64,000 nt of DNA, taken from Acidobacterium sp. (GTDB lineage Bacteria; Acidobacteriota; Terriglobia; Terriglobales; Acidobacteriaceae). The DNA lies in NCBI GenBank assembly GCA_003166955.1, contig PMUI01000050.1, forward strand, positions 44,718-108,717. The letters run 5' to 3'. Positions within the stretch are counted from its first letter, which is position 1. Each line of letters begins with the position of its first letter. The translations under genes were made by a program, and so were the position numbers. This document shows, piece by piece, positions 45,691 through 54,192 of the stretch. The notes under the pieces were generated by a model. The model searched no databases and was not told where the DNA came from. It saw only the letters and a list, made by a program, of their open reading frames with translations.

Positions 45691-48353
45691 CGCAGAGCCT
45701 TCATCGGCTCCACATACATCGCGCGCCGCGCGGGAACATAGCACGCCAGCATCGCAATCGCCGCCAGCGCGTCCGATACACCGAGATACGTCGCCGGATC
45801 CCCCGGGCTCACCACAATCAAACTGTGCAGCAGATGCGCGATGCCAAAGCTCGCCGCCAGTCCCACCGCCAGCCCGATCCCCACAATCCACATGCCCTGC
45901 TTGTAAACAATCCTCAGAATGTCACCACGTCCAGCGCCCAGCGCCATCCGCACGCCAATCTCGCTGGTCCGCTGGCTCACCACATACGACAGCACGCCGT
46001 ACACGCCCACAATCGCCAGCACCAGCCCCAGTGTCCCCATGATCCCCGCCAGCGTCGCGATGATCTGGAACAGCAGCAGCCCGTTCGGCGTGTAGAGCGC
46101 CTGATGCAGCGTCTTCACGTCGAACACCGGCAGGTTCGGCGCCATGTCGTTAATCGAGCGCTCCAGCACCGGCAACGTCGTCCCCGGTTCACCCACCGTC
46201 CGCACCTCCAGCGTCTCCAGCGAATTCGTCGCGTAGTGCTGCAGGAACGGCACGTAGAAATACGGAGCGGGCGCCTGGCGGAACCCTTGGTACCGTGCAT
46301 CCCGCGCTACGCCCACTACCTGCAGCGGATGCGCCGGATCGCTGTTCATCGTGAACTCCCGTCCGATCGCGTCCTGATGCGGCCAGTATTGCTTCGCCAT
46401 CGCCTCGCTCACGATCGCGACATAAAGATGATTCTCATCGTCCGCATCGCTGAAGTTGCGCCCCGTGTCCAACGGAATCTGCAGCGTCGCAAAATAATCT
46501 GTCGCGATCAGGTTGTAGGCGATCACCAGCGCACTCTGCCCCGCCGGCGGCTGATATCCGTTCACCGTGATCGTGTCGCCGCCATTGCCCACCAGCCCCA
46601 TCGGAACCATCAGCGCCGTCGTCGCCGACTTTACGCCCGGCAGCGCGCGCACCCTCTGCAGAAGATCCTTATAGAAGTCCCGCGCCCTCGGATCGTTGTA
46701 GCCAATCTCCCCCGGGTCCATCATCATCGTCATCACGTTCGCCGGATTGAACCCCAGCTCCGCGTGTTCACTCTGCGTCAGGCTCCGCGTAAACAGCCCC
46801 GCAATAATCAGCAGGATCATCGCACTCCCCACCTGCACCGTCACCAGCGCATCGCGGAACCGGTGCCCGCCGCCCGCAACGCCGCGTCCGCCCTCCCGCA
46901 AAACCATGTTCAGATTCGCGCGCGCCAGGCGCAGCGCCGGCACGATTCCCACCAGCGCGCCCGCAGCCACAGCCACCGCCATCGAAAACGCCAGCACGTG
47001 CCAGTCAAATCCAAAATCGAAGTGCAGCGGCAAATCCGTTCCGAGATTGATCGAGCTCAGCAGATGGCTCCCCCACAATCCCAGCCCGATCCCCGCCACA
47101 CCGCCGCACACCGCCAGCAAAATGCTCTCCGTCAGCATTTGCCGGATCAGCCGCGTCCGCGCCGCGCCCAGCGCCGACCGGATCACCATCTCCCGCTCCC
47201 GCACCGTCGCCCGCACCAGCAGCAGGTTCGCGACGTTCACGCATGCCAGCAGCAACACCACGCCCGCCAGCCCCAGGAAGAACCACGCCACCTCGCCGAT
47301 CGCATTCTGCGGATCGAACCCCGCGTTTCTCCCCACCCACATCGGAAACGACGCCAGTTCCACATTCTTGTCCGCAACCGGCTGCTCCGCCGCAAGCCGC
47401 CGAGCCACGACTGCCAGGGTCGCGGTCGCCTGCTGCCTCGCCACTCCGGGCCTCAGCCGTCCGTAGAGTCGCAGGTTGCGGTTCGTCGGTTTGCGATACT
47501 CGCTCAGCGGCGTGCTCTCGATGGGCACAATCATCGCCAGCGGCAAGTACGCCTCGACCGAAAGCGCCGTGTTCACTCCGCGATAATCCTTCGCCGTCAC
47601 GCCGACCACGGTCATCGGATGGCCGTCCAGCAGCACATGCTTCCCCACTACATTGGGGTCCGCTGCGAAATGCCGCTTCCAGTACGCATAGCTCAGCACC
47701 ACCACCGGATCGGCGCCCGGCGTCACGCCCTCGCCCGCATGGAACAGCCGCCCCAGATACGGCTCGACGCCCAGCGCATCGAAGAAATCCCCCGTCACAT
47801 AATCCGTGAACGCGCGATCCGGCTTGTTGCCCTCCATGCTCAGCCCATCCAGCCCATACGCGTCGCCCACCACGCCGCTGAACACGTCGCTCGTCTGGCC
47901 GTGCATGGCCTCGTACTCCGCCAGCGAAAACTGCGGCTGCCACGGCGTCCCCTGCTGCCGCGATCCAATTTCCTGCAGCCGGTTCTCCTCCCGGACGTGC
48001 AGGGAGCTGAACAGCAGCCCGTTCACCATGCTGAAAATCGCCGTGTTCACGCCGATCCCCAGCGCCAGCGTCACAATCGCGATCGCCGCAAACCCTGGGC
48101 TCCGCCGCAGCTGGCGCAACGCGTAGCGTACATCGCGCCCCAGATCCTCCACCGAAACCAAACTGTTCATCTTCCAGATCTCCTCACGAATCATCGTTGG
48201 ATTCCCGAGCTTCATGTACGCCCGCCGCCTCGCCTCGCCCGCCGTCATCCCGCGCGCGACGTTGTCCGCGGTCTCCTGCTCGAGGTGCGCTTCCAGCTCG
48301 CGCGCTCGCTCCTCGTCCCACTCCCGTCGTCGCAGATATCGGCGCAGGCTCAT
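45684..48353 (-). CDS. ADOP-family MacB-like permease with N-terminal helical domain
   Basis: An 889-residue orphan permease. The first ~75 residues (MSLRRYLRRREWDEERAREL, then GMTAGEARRRAYMKLGN) form the soluble helical domain found in the longer ADOP subtype. The standard opening DVRYALRQLRRSPGFAAIAI and two MacB-like permease halves follow, including LLACVNVANLLLVRATVRE. The C-terminus is YVEPMKALRE, and its stop codon lies at the edge of a tandem repeat. The PadR gene is 31 bp upstream on the same strand, and PadR repressors commonly regulate linked ADOP genes, so this pair is probably an autoregulated operon. Confidence 0.92.
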   Translation of the reverse strand: MSLRRYLRRREWDEERARELEAHLEQETADNVARGMTAGEARRRAYMKLGNPTMIREEIWKMNSLVSVEDLGRDVRYALRQLRRSPGFAAIAIVTLALGIGVNTAIFSMVNGLLFSSLHVREENRLQEIGSRQQGTPWQPQFSLAEYEAMHGQTSDVFSGVVGDAYGLDGLSMEGNKPDRAFTDYVTGDFFDALGVEPYLGRLFHAGEGVTPGADPVVVLSYAYWKRHFAADPNVVGKHVLLDGHPMTVVGVTAKDYRGVNTALSVEAYLPLAMIVPIESTPLSEYRKPTNRNLRLYGRLRPGVARQQATATLAVVARRLAAEQPVADKNVELASFPMWVGRNAGFDPQNAIGEVAWFFLGLAGVVLLLACVNVANLLLVRATVREREMVIRSALGAARTRLIRQMLTESILLAVCGGVAGIGLGLWGSHLLSSINLGTDLPLHFDFGFDWHVLAFSMAVAVAAGALVGIVPALRLARANLNMVLREGGRGVAGGGHRFRDALVTVQVGSAMILLIIAGLFTRSLTQSEHAELGFNPANVMTMMMDPGEIGYNDPRARDFYKDLLQRVRALPGVKSATTALMVPMGLVGNGGDTITVNGYQPPAGQSALVIAYNLIATDYFATLQIPLDTGRNFSDADDENHLYVAIVSEAMAKQYWPHQDAIGREFTMNSDPAHPLQVVGVARDARYQGFRQAPAPYFYVPFLQHYATNSLETLEVRTVGEPGTTLPVLERSINDMAPNLPVFDVKTLHQALYTPNGLLLFQIIATLAGIMGTLGLVLAIVGVYGVLSYVVSQRTSEIGVRMALGAGRGDILRIVYKQGMWIVGIGLAVGLAASFGIAHLLHSLIVVSPGDPATYLGVSDALAAIAMLACYVPARRAMYVEPMKALRE

Positions 48354-48384
48354 CGCCCGTTCCTCCCCGTGCCGCTCTCGCGGC

Positions 48385-48735
48385 TCACTCCACTACGCGG
48401 CCCGCATTGCCCAAAACCCGCCCGATGGCTTCCACCATCGACTCCCAACGGTGCGTCTCCGCCCGCAGCTGTTTGCGTCCCGCCGCCGTCAGCTTGTAGA
48501 ATCGGGCCTTCCGGTTGTTCTCGCTCGGGCCCCAGTACGAAGAAACCCACTCGCGATCCTCCAGCCGATGCAGCGCCGGATACAGTGACCCTTGCTCGAT
48601 CTGCAGCACGTCGTCCGACGTGTGCTCGATCACGTGCGCAATCGTGTGCCCGTGCGCCGGACCCATCACCAGCGTCTGCAGGATCAGCATGTCCAGCGTT
48701 CCCAGCAGCAACTCCTGCTCTTTCTTCGAACCCAC
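48385..48735 (-). CDS. PadR-family transcriptional regulator
   Basis: A 116-residue winged-helix repressor of the short PadR type. Diagnostic segments are ELLLGTLDMLILQTLVMGPAHG, then QIEQGSLYPALHRLEDREWV and ARFYKLTAAGRKQL. PadR proteins repress neighbouring genes and release DNA on binding a small molecule or protein signal. The ADOP permease gene begins 31 bp downstream on the same strand, so it is the likely target along with padR itself. The promoter should lie between 48735 and 48850, a region that shows no perfect palindrome to my eye. Confidence 0.93.
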   Translation of the reverse strand: MGSKKEQELLLGTLDMLILQTLVMGPAHGHTIAHVIEHTSDDVLQIEQGSLYPALHRLEDREWVSSYWGPSENNRKARFYKLTAAGRKQLRAETHRWESMVEAIGRVLGNAGRVVE

Positions 48736-48855
48736 CCGATGGCCTCCAGTAGAACGTCTCGGTAGAACCTCTATGGGAGATCACAATACACCACTCGACC
48801 TTCTAGGGGAAAGAGAAAAGTACGCAGCCCCTCGCGGTTTAGTTCCCTCAAAACT

Positions 48856-48915
48856 GCTTCCCAGCTCCCAGCTCCAGGATCCAAGCTACGAGTTACCGGC
48901 TACAGGCCACCGGCT
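48856..48915. repeat. GGTAGC/GCTCCC-type repeat between divergent genes
   Basis: The + strand shows GCTTCCCAGCTCCCAGCTCC, then CCAAGCTACGAGTTACCGG and CTACAGGCCACCGGCT. It is the same family as the runs after stop codons, but here it lies between the divergent padR and HipA-like genes, ending 15 bp before the HipA-like ATG. Confidence 0.6.
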
Positions 48916-48930
48916 AAACTAATCCCTTCC

Positions 48931-49713
48931 ATGCTCCGCACCGTCTACGCCACCCGCTACGTGCTCCCGCTCCGCGAAGGCGGCTCTCTGCCCGCCATCG
49001 TCGAAGCCGACGACCTCGGCCTCTACGTCGTCAAATTCCGCGGAGCCGGCCAGGGCATCCTCGCCCTCATTGCCGAGCTCATCGCCGGCGAAATCGGCCG
49101 CGCCCTCGGCCTCCGTGTCCCCGAACTCGTCTTCATCGACATCGACCCCGCTCTGGGCCGCAACGAGCCCGACCCCGAGATCCGCCAGCTCCTCCGCGCC
49201 AGCGGCAGCCTCAACATCGCCCTCGACTACCTCCCCGGTTCCACCATGTTCGACCCCGCCGCGCGCGATGCCGCCGCCTCGCCCGAAGCCTCGCTCCTGG
49301 TCTGGTTCGACGCCTTCGTCCTCAACGTCGACCGCACCCCCCGCAATGCCAATCTCCTCGTCTGGCACCGCAAGCTCTATCCCATCGATCACGGCGCCGC
49401 GCTCTTCTTCCACCACAACTGGCCTGCGCGCGAGAGCAAGATAGAATCGCCCTTCATGGAAATCGAGCACCACATCCTGATGCCCTGGGCCAACGAAATC
49501 CAGGAAGCCGCCCGCGCCGCGCGCAGCTGCCTCACCCCGCCGCTTCTCGCCAACATCGTCCGCCAGGTCCCCGACTCCTGGCTCACGAGCATCCCCGGCG
49601 GCATCGACCCCGCCGAGCGCCGCGCCGGCTACGTCGATTTCCTCGTCCGCCGCCTCGCGGCCGCACCCATCTTCGAAGAGGAGGCCATCCGTGCCCGCAC
49701 CCGCCTCCTTTGA
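48931..49713 (+). CDS. HipA-like kinase-fold protein
   Basis: A 260-residue protein resembling the kinase core of HipA-type proteins (HipA_2 group). A lysine in DLGLYVVKFRG fits the ATP-binding position. The catalytic aspartate and asparagine lie in DAFVLNVDRTPRNANLL, and the metal-binding aspartate is in LYPIDHGAALFF. Classical HipA phosphorylates glutamyl-tRNA synthetase as a toxin; this group lacks the N-terminal half of HipA and has no HipB gene beside it. The next gene, a DUF3037 protein, overlaps it by 23 bp, a pairing that recurs in other genomes. The ATG has no clear ribosome-binding site. Confidence 0.8.
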   Translation: MLRTVYATRYVLPLREGGSLPAIVEADDLGLYVVKFRGAGQGILALIAELIAGEIGRALGLRVPELVFIDIDPALGRNEPDPEIRQLLRASGSLNIALDYLPGSTMFDPAARDAAASPEASLLVWFDAFVLNVDRTPRNANLLVWHRKLYPIDHGAALFFHHNWPARESKIESPFMEIEHHILMPWANEIQEAARAARSCLTPPLLANIVRQVPDSWLTSIPGGIDPAERRAGYVDFLVRRLAAAPIFEEEAIRARTRLL

Positions 49714-50077
49714 CTACACCATCCTCCGCGTCGTCCCCCGCGTCGATCGCCAGGAGTTCATCAACGCCGCCGTCATCGTCTTCTGCCTCGAAAAGCGCTA
49801 CCTGGACGCGCGCGTGCACTTAGACCCCGCCCGCCTCCTCGCCCTCTGGCGCGACGCCGACATCGAACTCATCCGCGACCACCTCAACGCCATCCCTCGC
49901 ATCTGCGCCGGCGACCCCACCGCCGGACCCATCGCCCGCCTCACCCAGCGCGAGCGCTTCCACTGGCTCAGCTCCCCGCGCTCGACCATCATCCAGCCCT
50001 CGCCCGTCCACACCGGCGTCTGCGACACAACCGACGACCTCCTCGACCACCTCGCAAAACAATTCCTCCTCCCCTGA
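49691..50077 (+). CDS. DUF3037 family protein
   Basis: A 128-residue cytoplasmic protein of the DUF3037 family, recognised from FDYTILRVVPRVDRQEFINAA, then VIVFCLEKRYLDARV and the C-terminal RSTIIQPSPVHTGVC. The GTG start overlaps the end of the HipA-like gene by 23 bp, and AGGAGG lies exactly 6 bases upstream, inside that gene's last codons. The function is unknown. Its strict coupling to a HipA-like kinase gene suggests a partner or modulator of that protein. Confidence 0.85.
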   Translation: MPAPASFDYTILRVVPRVDRQEFINAAVIVFCLEKRYLDARVHLDPARLLALWRDADIELIRDHLNAIPRICAGDPTAGPIARLTQRERFHWLSSPRSTIIQPSPVHTGVCDTTDDLLDHLAKQFLLP

Positions 50078-50164
50078 CCCCGACCCGCCCGCCCCCGCGC
50101 CGCGCCACCCAACGAACCCGTCACACTCCTATTGACATTCTGTAGGACCCCATCGCACACTCTC

Positions 50165-50185
50165 TCCTATAGTCAGTCGATAGGA
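50165..50185. promoter_or_regulatory. Inverted repeat before the fourth ADOP gene
   Basis: TCCTAT and ATAGGA are arranged as an inverted repeat separated by 9 bases, about 43 bp before the ADOP GTG start. TATAGT within it could serve as a -10. A TTGACA lies 30 bases farther upstream, too far to be its -35. It is a candidate operator only. Confidence 0.3.
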
Positions 50186-50227
50186 ACTCGACCGGCCAAC
50201 TCCATTCCCGCCTCAGGAGCGAAAATC

Positions 50228-52867
50228 GTGAGCCTTCGATCCTGGCTGCGCGCTGCCTTCCGCAACCTGCTGCACAAGCGCCAGGTCGAAGACCGCCTCG
50301 ACGACGAAGTCCGCTCCTGGGCCGACCTCCTCACCGACGAAAAGATCGCAGCGGGCCTGTCGCCCGCCGAAGCCCGCCGCCGCGCCCTCGCCGAATCCGG
50401 CGGCGTCGAGCAGGTCAAGCAAGCCGTCCGCGATCGCCGCGCCGGCATCGGCTTCGAAATCTTCGCGCAGGATCTTCGCTACGCCCTGCGCCAGCTCCGA
50501 CGCAGCCCCGGATTCGCCGCGCTCGCCATCCTCACCCTCGCCATCGGCATCGGCGCCAACACCGCCATCTTCAGCTTCGTCAACGCCGTCCTTCTGCGCC
50601 CGCTGCCGTATCCCAACGCCGATCGCCTCGCCATCCTCTGGTCCGGCCTCGGCTACTCCAACCGCGCTCCCTTCTCCTCCTTCGAGCTCTTCCGTATGCG
50701 CCAGCGCGCCACGCAGTTCGATCAGCTCGCCGGCATCTGGGTCACCAACGGCGCGCTCCCCGGCGACGGCGACGCCGAGCAGGTCAAGGTCGCCGACGTC
50801 ACCTCCAACTTCCTCCAGCTCCTCTGCCCCAGGCCCGCGCTCGGCCGCTTCTTCGGCCCGCAGGACGACCTCGAAAACGCGCCCGACACCATCATCCTCA
50901 CCCACGGAGTCTGGGCGCGCCGCTTCGGCTCCGATCCCGCGATCGTCGGCAAGTCCGTGCGCTACGGCCGCAACCGCGCCACGGTCATCGGCGTTCTCCC
51001 CGCCGACTTTCGCCTCATCTTTCCCGACGACGCCAGCGTCCCGCCCAACGTCGAAGTCTTCACCTCCCTTCCCGTCGGCCCGTGGGAGCCGCAGGGCTCC
51101 GGCTTTCTCCACGTCATCGGCCGCCTCCGCAGCGGCAGCAATCTCGCGCGCGCGCAGTCGGAAATGGACTCCGCCGCCGCCGAGATCAACAAGCTCGATG
51201 GCCGCGCTTCCATCGCCAACTTCCGCGTCTACCTGTACGCGCTCCAGTCCGACGACGTCCGCGAAGTCCGCACCACGCTGCTGTTCCTCTTCGGCGCCGT
51301 CGCGCTCGTCCTCCTCATTGGCTGCGCCAACATCGCCAACCTGCTCATGACCCGCGCCCGCCAGCGCCTTCGCGAAACCACCATCCGTGCCGCACTCGGA
51401 GCATCGCGCTCCCGCCTCGTCCGCCAGTTCCTCACCGAAAGCCTTCTCCTCGGCCTCCTCGGCAGCCTCGCCGCGCTCCTCCTCGGATACGCCGCCATCC
51501 ACGCCATCCTCGCCGCGCGCCCGCCTTCCTTCGCGAACTTCACCAGCATCGCCATCGACGGTCGCGTCCTCGCCTTCACCTTTGCCGTTGCCATCGGCAC
51601 CAGCGTGCTCTTCTCGCTAGCCCCGTTCACCACCGTCCGCCGCCTCGACCTCACGCGCGACCTCAAAGAATCCAGCCGCCACGCGGGCTTCCGCCGCCGC
51701 CAGTGGACCAGCGCCCTCGTCTCCGCCGAAGTCGCGCTCGCCTTCGTGCTCCTCCTCTCCACCGGCCTGCTCATGCGCACCTTCGTCAACATCCTCCACA
51801 CCGACCCCGGCTTCCGCGCGGACAATCTCTTCACCTTCCGCGTCTCCACGCCCGGCTACGTCCCGCTCCATCAAATCCAGCAGAGCCTCGCCACGCTCCC
51901 CGGCGTCCAGTCCGTCGCCGCCATCTCCCACCTGCCTCTCGACGACTCCGGCAACTGGTACGACTATTACTGGAAGGATGGCGCGCCCATCGACGAGCAG
52001 ACCACCGTCATGGCCGACCACCGCTCCATCCTGCCCGGATACTTCACCACCATCGGCGCCACCGTCCTCGAAGGCCGCGACTTCACCGACTCCGACGATG
52101 CAGCGCATCAGCACGTTGCTGTCGTCGACGACATCCTCGCTCGCCAGCTCTGGCCCAATGAAGACGCAATCGGCAAAAAACTCAACCTCTCCGACTCACC
52201 GAAAGGCTTCTATCAGTTCCAGCGCGACTGGGGTGTGGTCATCGGCGTCGTCCATCACGTCCAGTACCACCCCCTCACCGCCATCGTGCGCCCGCAGATC
52301 TACGTCCCCTACCCGCTCGCCCCGCGCCCCTCCATGTCCTTCGTCATCCACACCGCCGGCCCGCTGCCCACCCTCGCTGACGCGGTCCGCGCGCGCGTCG
52401 CCCAGGTCAGCCGCGACATGCCCATCACCCACCTCGAGCCCATGCAGCTCCTCGTCGACCGCGCCCACGCCGAAAGCCGCTTCGCCTCGCTGCTCGCCAC
52501 GCTGCTCTCCGGCCTCGCACTCGTCCTCGCGTCCATCGGCATCTACGGAGTCCTCTCTTACTCCGTCGCGCAGCGCACTACCGAGATCGGCATCCGCATG
52601 GCCATCGGCGCGCCCCGCGCCCAGGTCATGCAAATGATCCTCGCCGACGGCTTCGCCTGGGTCCTCCCCGGCCTCGCCGCAGGATTCTTCCTATCCTTAT
52701 TAGTGACGCCGCTCCTCGCCCGCCTGCTCTTCGGCGTCCGCCCCGGCAACCTCGCCAACTACGCCCTCATCTTCGCGGTCGTCCTCGCCGTCAGCGCCCT
52801 GGCAGCGTTTCTCCCCGCCCGCCGAGCCATGAACATCGATCCCCTAACCGCCCTCCGCTGCGAGTAG
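50228..52867 (+). CDS. ADOP-family MacB-like permease with N-terminal helical domain
   Basis: An 879-residue orphan permease of the long ADOP subtype. The N-terminal domain (residues about 1-75) opens VSLRSWLRAAFRNLLHKRQV and includes GLSPAEARRRALAESGG. The permease halves begin DLRYALRQLRRSPGFAALAI and contain LLIGCANIANLLMTRARQR. The C-terminus is NIDPLTALRCE. The GTG start is set by AGGAG 8 bases upstream; an in-frame extension to 50132 looks non-coding. No PadR gene is adjacent, unlike the copy at 45.7 kb. The fourth ADOP gene in this window shares the same order of domains but is not a recent duplicate at the residue level. Confidence 0.92.
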   Translation: MSLRSWLRAAFRNLLHKRQVEDRLDDEVRSWADLLTDEKIAAGLSPAEARRRALAESGGVEQVKQAVRDRRAGIGFEIFAQDLRYALRQLRRSPGFAALAILTLAIGIGANTAIFSFVNAVLLRPLPYPNADRLAILWSGLGYSNRAPFSSFELFRMRQRATQFDQLAGIWVTNGALPGDGDAEQVKVADVTSNFLQLLCPRPALGRFFGPQDDLENAPDTIILTHGVWARRFGSDPAIVGKSVRYGRNRATVIGVLPADFRLIFPDDASVPPNVEVFTSLPVGPWEPQGSGFLHVIGRLRSGSNLARAQSEMDSAAAEINKLDGRASIANFRVYLYALQSDDVREVRTTLLFLFGAVALVLLIGCANIANLLMTRARQRLRETTIRAALGASRSRLVRQFLTESLLLGLLGSLAALLLGYAAIHAILAARPPSFANFTSIAIDGRVLAFTFAVAIGTSVLFSLAPFTTVRRLDLTRDLKESSRHAGFRRRQWTSALVSAEVALAFVLLLSTGLLMRTFVNILHTDPGFRADNLFTFRVSTPGYVPLHQIQQSLATLPGVQSVAAISHLPLDDSGNWYDYYWKDGAPIDEQTTVMADHRSILPGYFTTIGATVLEGRDFTDSDDAAHQHVAVVDDILARQLWPNEDAIGKKLNLSDSPKGFYQFQRDWGVVIGVVHHVQYHPLTAIVRPQIYVPYPLAPRPSMSFVIHTAGPLPTLADAVRARVAQVSRDMPITHLEPMQLLVDRAHAESRFASLLATLLSGLALVLASIGIYGVLSYSVAQRTTEIGIRMAIGAPRAQVMQMILADGFAWVLPGLAAGFFLSLLVTPLLARLLFGVRPGNLANYALIFAVVLAVSALAAFLPARRAMNIDPLTALRCE

Positions 52868-52941
52868 ACAAACCCCCGCCAGCGGCGATCGATGAGCACA
52901 TCGGCGATTGAGCACACGTTGGTAGAAATAATGCTTCACCA

Positions 52942-54192
52942 TCAATGCGGCGCGGGCAGTCCGATCCGGCGGCGGAGTTCATCAAAACGCGGGTCGGCGT
53001 GCAGGCTGTCCAAACGTGCGTCCGTCGGAAGATAGACGGCCAGCATGTAGGAGCGGTCGTCGTAGGCGCGATTGAGCCATGCGAATGTCTCGTCCTTTTC
53101 TCCCAGTCCCGCATAAATCAAGGCGACATTGTAGGGCGCAATGTAGCTATGCGCCGATAGTTCTTTCAGATGGTCGAGGACTTGTTGCGCTTCGTCCCGC
53201 TTCCCGGACACAGCGTAGCTATGTCCGAGGCCTGCCCAGAGCTCCGTATTGCCGTCCATCCTAAGCCCGCGTTGAAACGCGTCGATCGCCTCGGGTAATC
53301 TTCCCTTTTGCTCGTACGCCCGACCAAGAAAACAATAGTCGAACCAATAGTTCGGATCCAGATCGATGGCACTGCGCAATTGCTCAATTGCCTTGTCCCA
53401 CTGGTGCGTGAAGACCAGAACCGATCCCAGGTTTCCGTTGCCTCCCGTCGAAAGTGGATCGATTTGCAAAACCCGTCGCGCTTCCGCGACAGCCTCGTCA
53501 TTGCGCCCCATTGACGGCAGGAACCACGAATAGTATCCGTGAGCATCGCCATCGTCGGGATCCAGTTCAATGGCTCGTTTGAATTCCCGTTGCGCGGCCG
53601 CCCAGTCCCACTCGTACCATTGGGACTCGATGGCCAGAGCAACATGAGCTTCCGCGTCGCTCTCGTCCAGCGCTAACGCCTTCCTGGCCGCATCTCTGGC
53701 TTTGGGCCCGGCTTCCCTCGGCGCCATAAACCAATCGTCCTGGTTGATGTAGTTATAGGCCAGAGCGCTATAAGCCAATGCATAGTTCGGATCCAGCGCG
53801 ACGGCCTGGTTGAGATAGTCGATCCCTTTGTCGAAACCATCTTTGGTGAACTTATCCGTGTAGTGCTTGCCTCTGAGATAGAGTTGATACGCCTCAGGAT
53901 TTCCCGTTGAGCCCAATGTCAGTTTTTGCTGATCCGTCGCCGAAAGTTGCGAGCGCAGCCGCTGAGATACCTCCCTGGCGATGTCGTTTTCGACCATCAG
54001 CAGATCGGTCACCTTCCGCGTGTATTGCTGACCCCAAAGCTGCCTGCCGTTGTGAACGTCGTCGAGTTCGATGCCAATGGTCAGATCGTCGCCCCGCTGT
54101 GCAACGCGGCCCGTCAGCACTGTCTCAACGCCCAGGGCCTCGCCGGCCTTTTGGAAATCCACCGCCTTGCCCCTTGTAATGCAGAGCGACAC
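52942..54192 (-). CDS. C-terminal TolB-like/TPR part of a frameshifted kinase gene
   Basis: This frame continues the kinase encoded upstream after a one-base shift near 54170. The first ~60 residues (GVETVLTGRVAQRGDDLTIG, then LDDVHNGRQLWGQQY) complete a TolB-like/adenylate-cyclase-associated N-terminal domain that begins in the kinase frame. The rest, about residues 80-410, is a run of about nine TPR repeats (LNQAVALDPNYALAYSALAY is typical). The ATG at 54192 is merely the first in frame and is unlikely to be a true start. In intact relatives the kinase, membrane helix, this domain and the TPRs form one protein of about 860 residues. Confidence 0.75.
   Translation of the reverse strand: MSLCITRGKAVDFQKAGEALGVETVLTGRVAQRGDDLTIGIELDDVHNGRQLWGQQYTRKVTDLLMVENDIAREVSQRLRSQLSATDQQKLTLGSTGNPEAYQLYLRGKHYTDKFTKDGFDKGIDYLNQAVALDPNYALAYSALAYNYINQDDWFMAPREAGPKARDAARKALALDESDAEAHVALAIESQWYEWDWAAAQREFKRAIELDPDDGDAHGYYSWFLPSMGRNDEAVAEARRVLQIDPLSTGGNGNLGSVLVFTHQWDKAIEQLRSAIDLDPNYWFDYCFLGRAYEQKGRLPEAIDAFQRGLRMDGNTELWAGLGHSYAVSGKRDEAQQVLDHLKELSAHSYIAPYNVALIYAGLGEKDETFAWLNRAYDDRSYMLAVYLPTDARLDSLHADPRFDELRRRIGLPAPH

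Noticed and set aside
45540-48752. Open frame of about 1070 codons on the + strand through the ADOP and padR genes
   Set aside because: Arg/His/Pro-rich translation with no motif, antisense to two recognised genes; it also begins in a tandem repeat.
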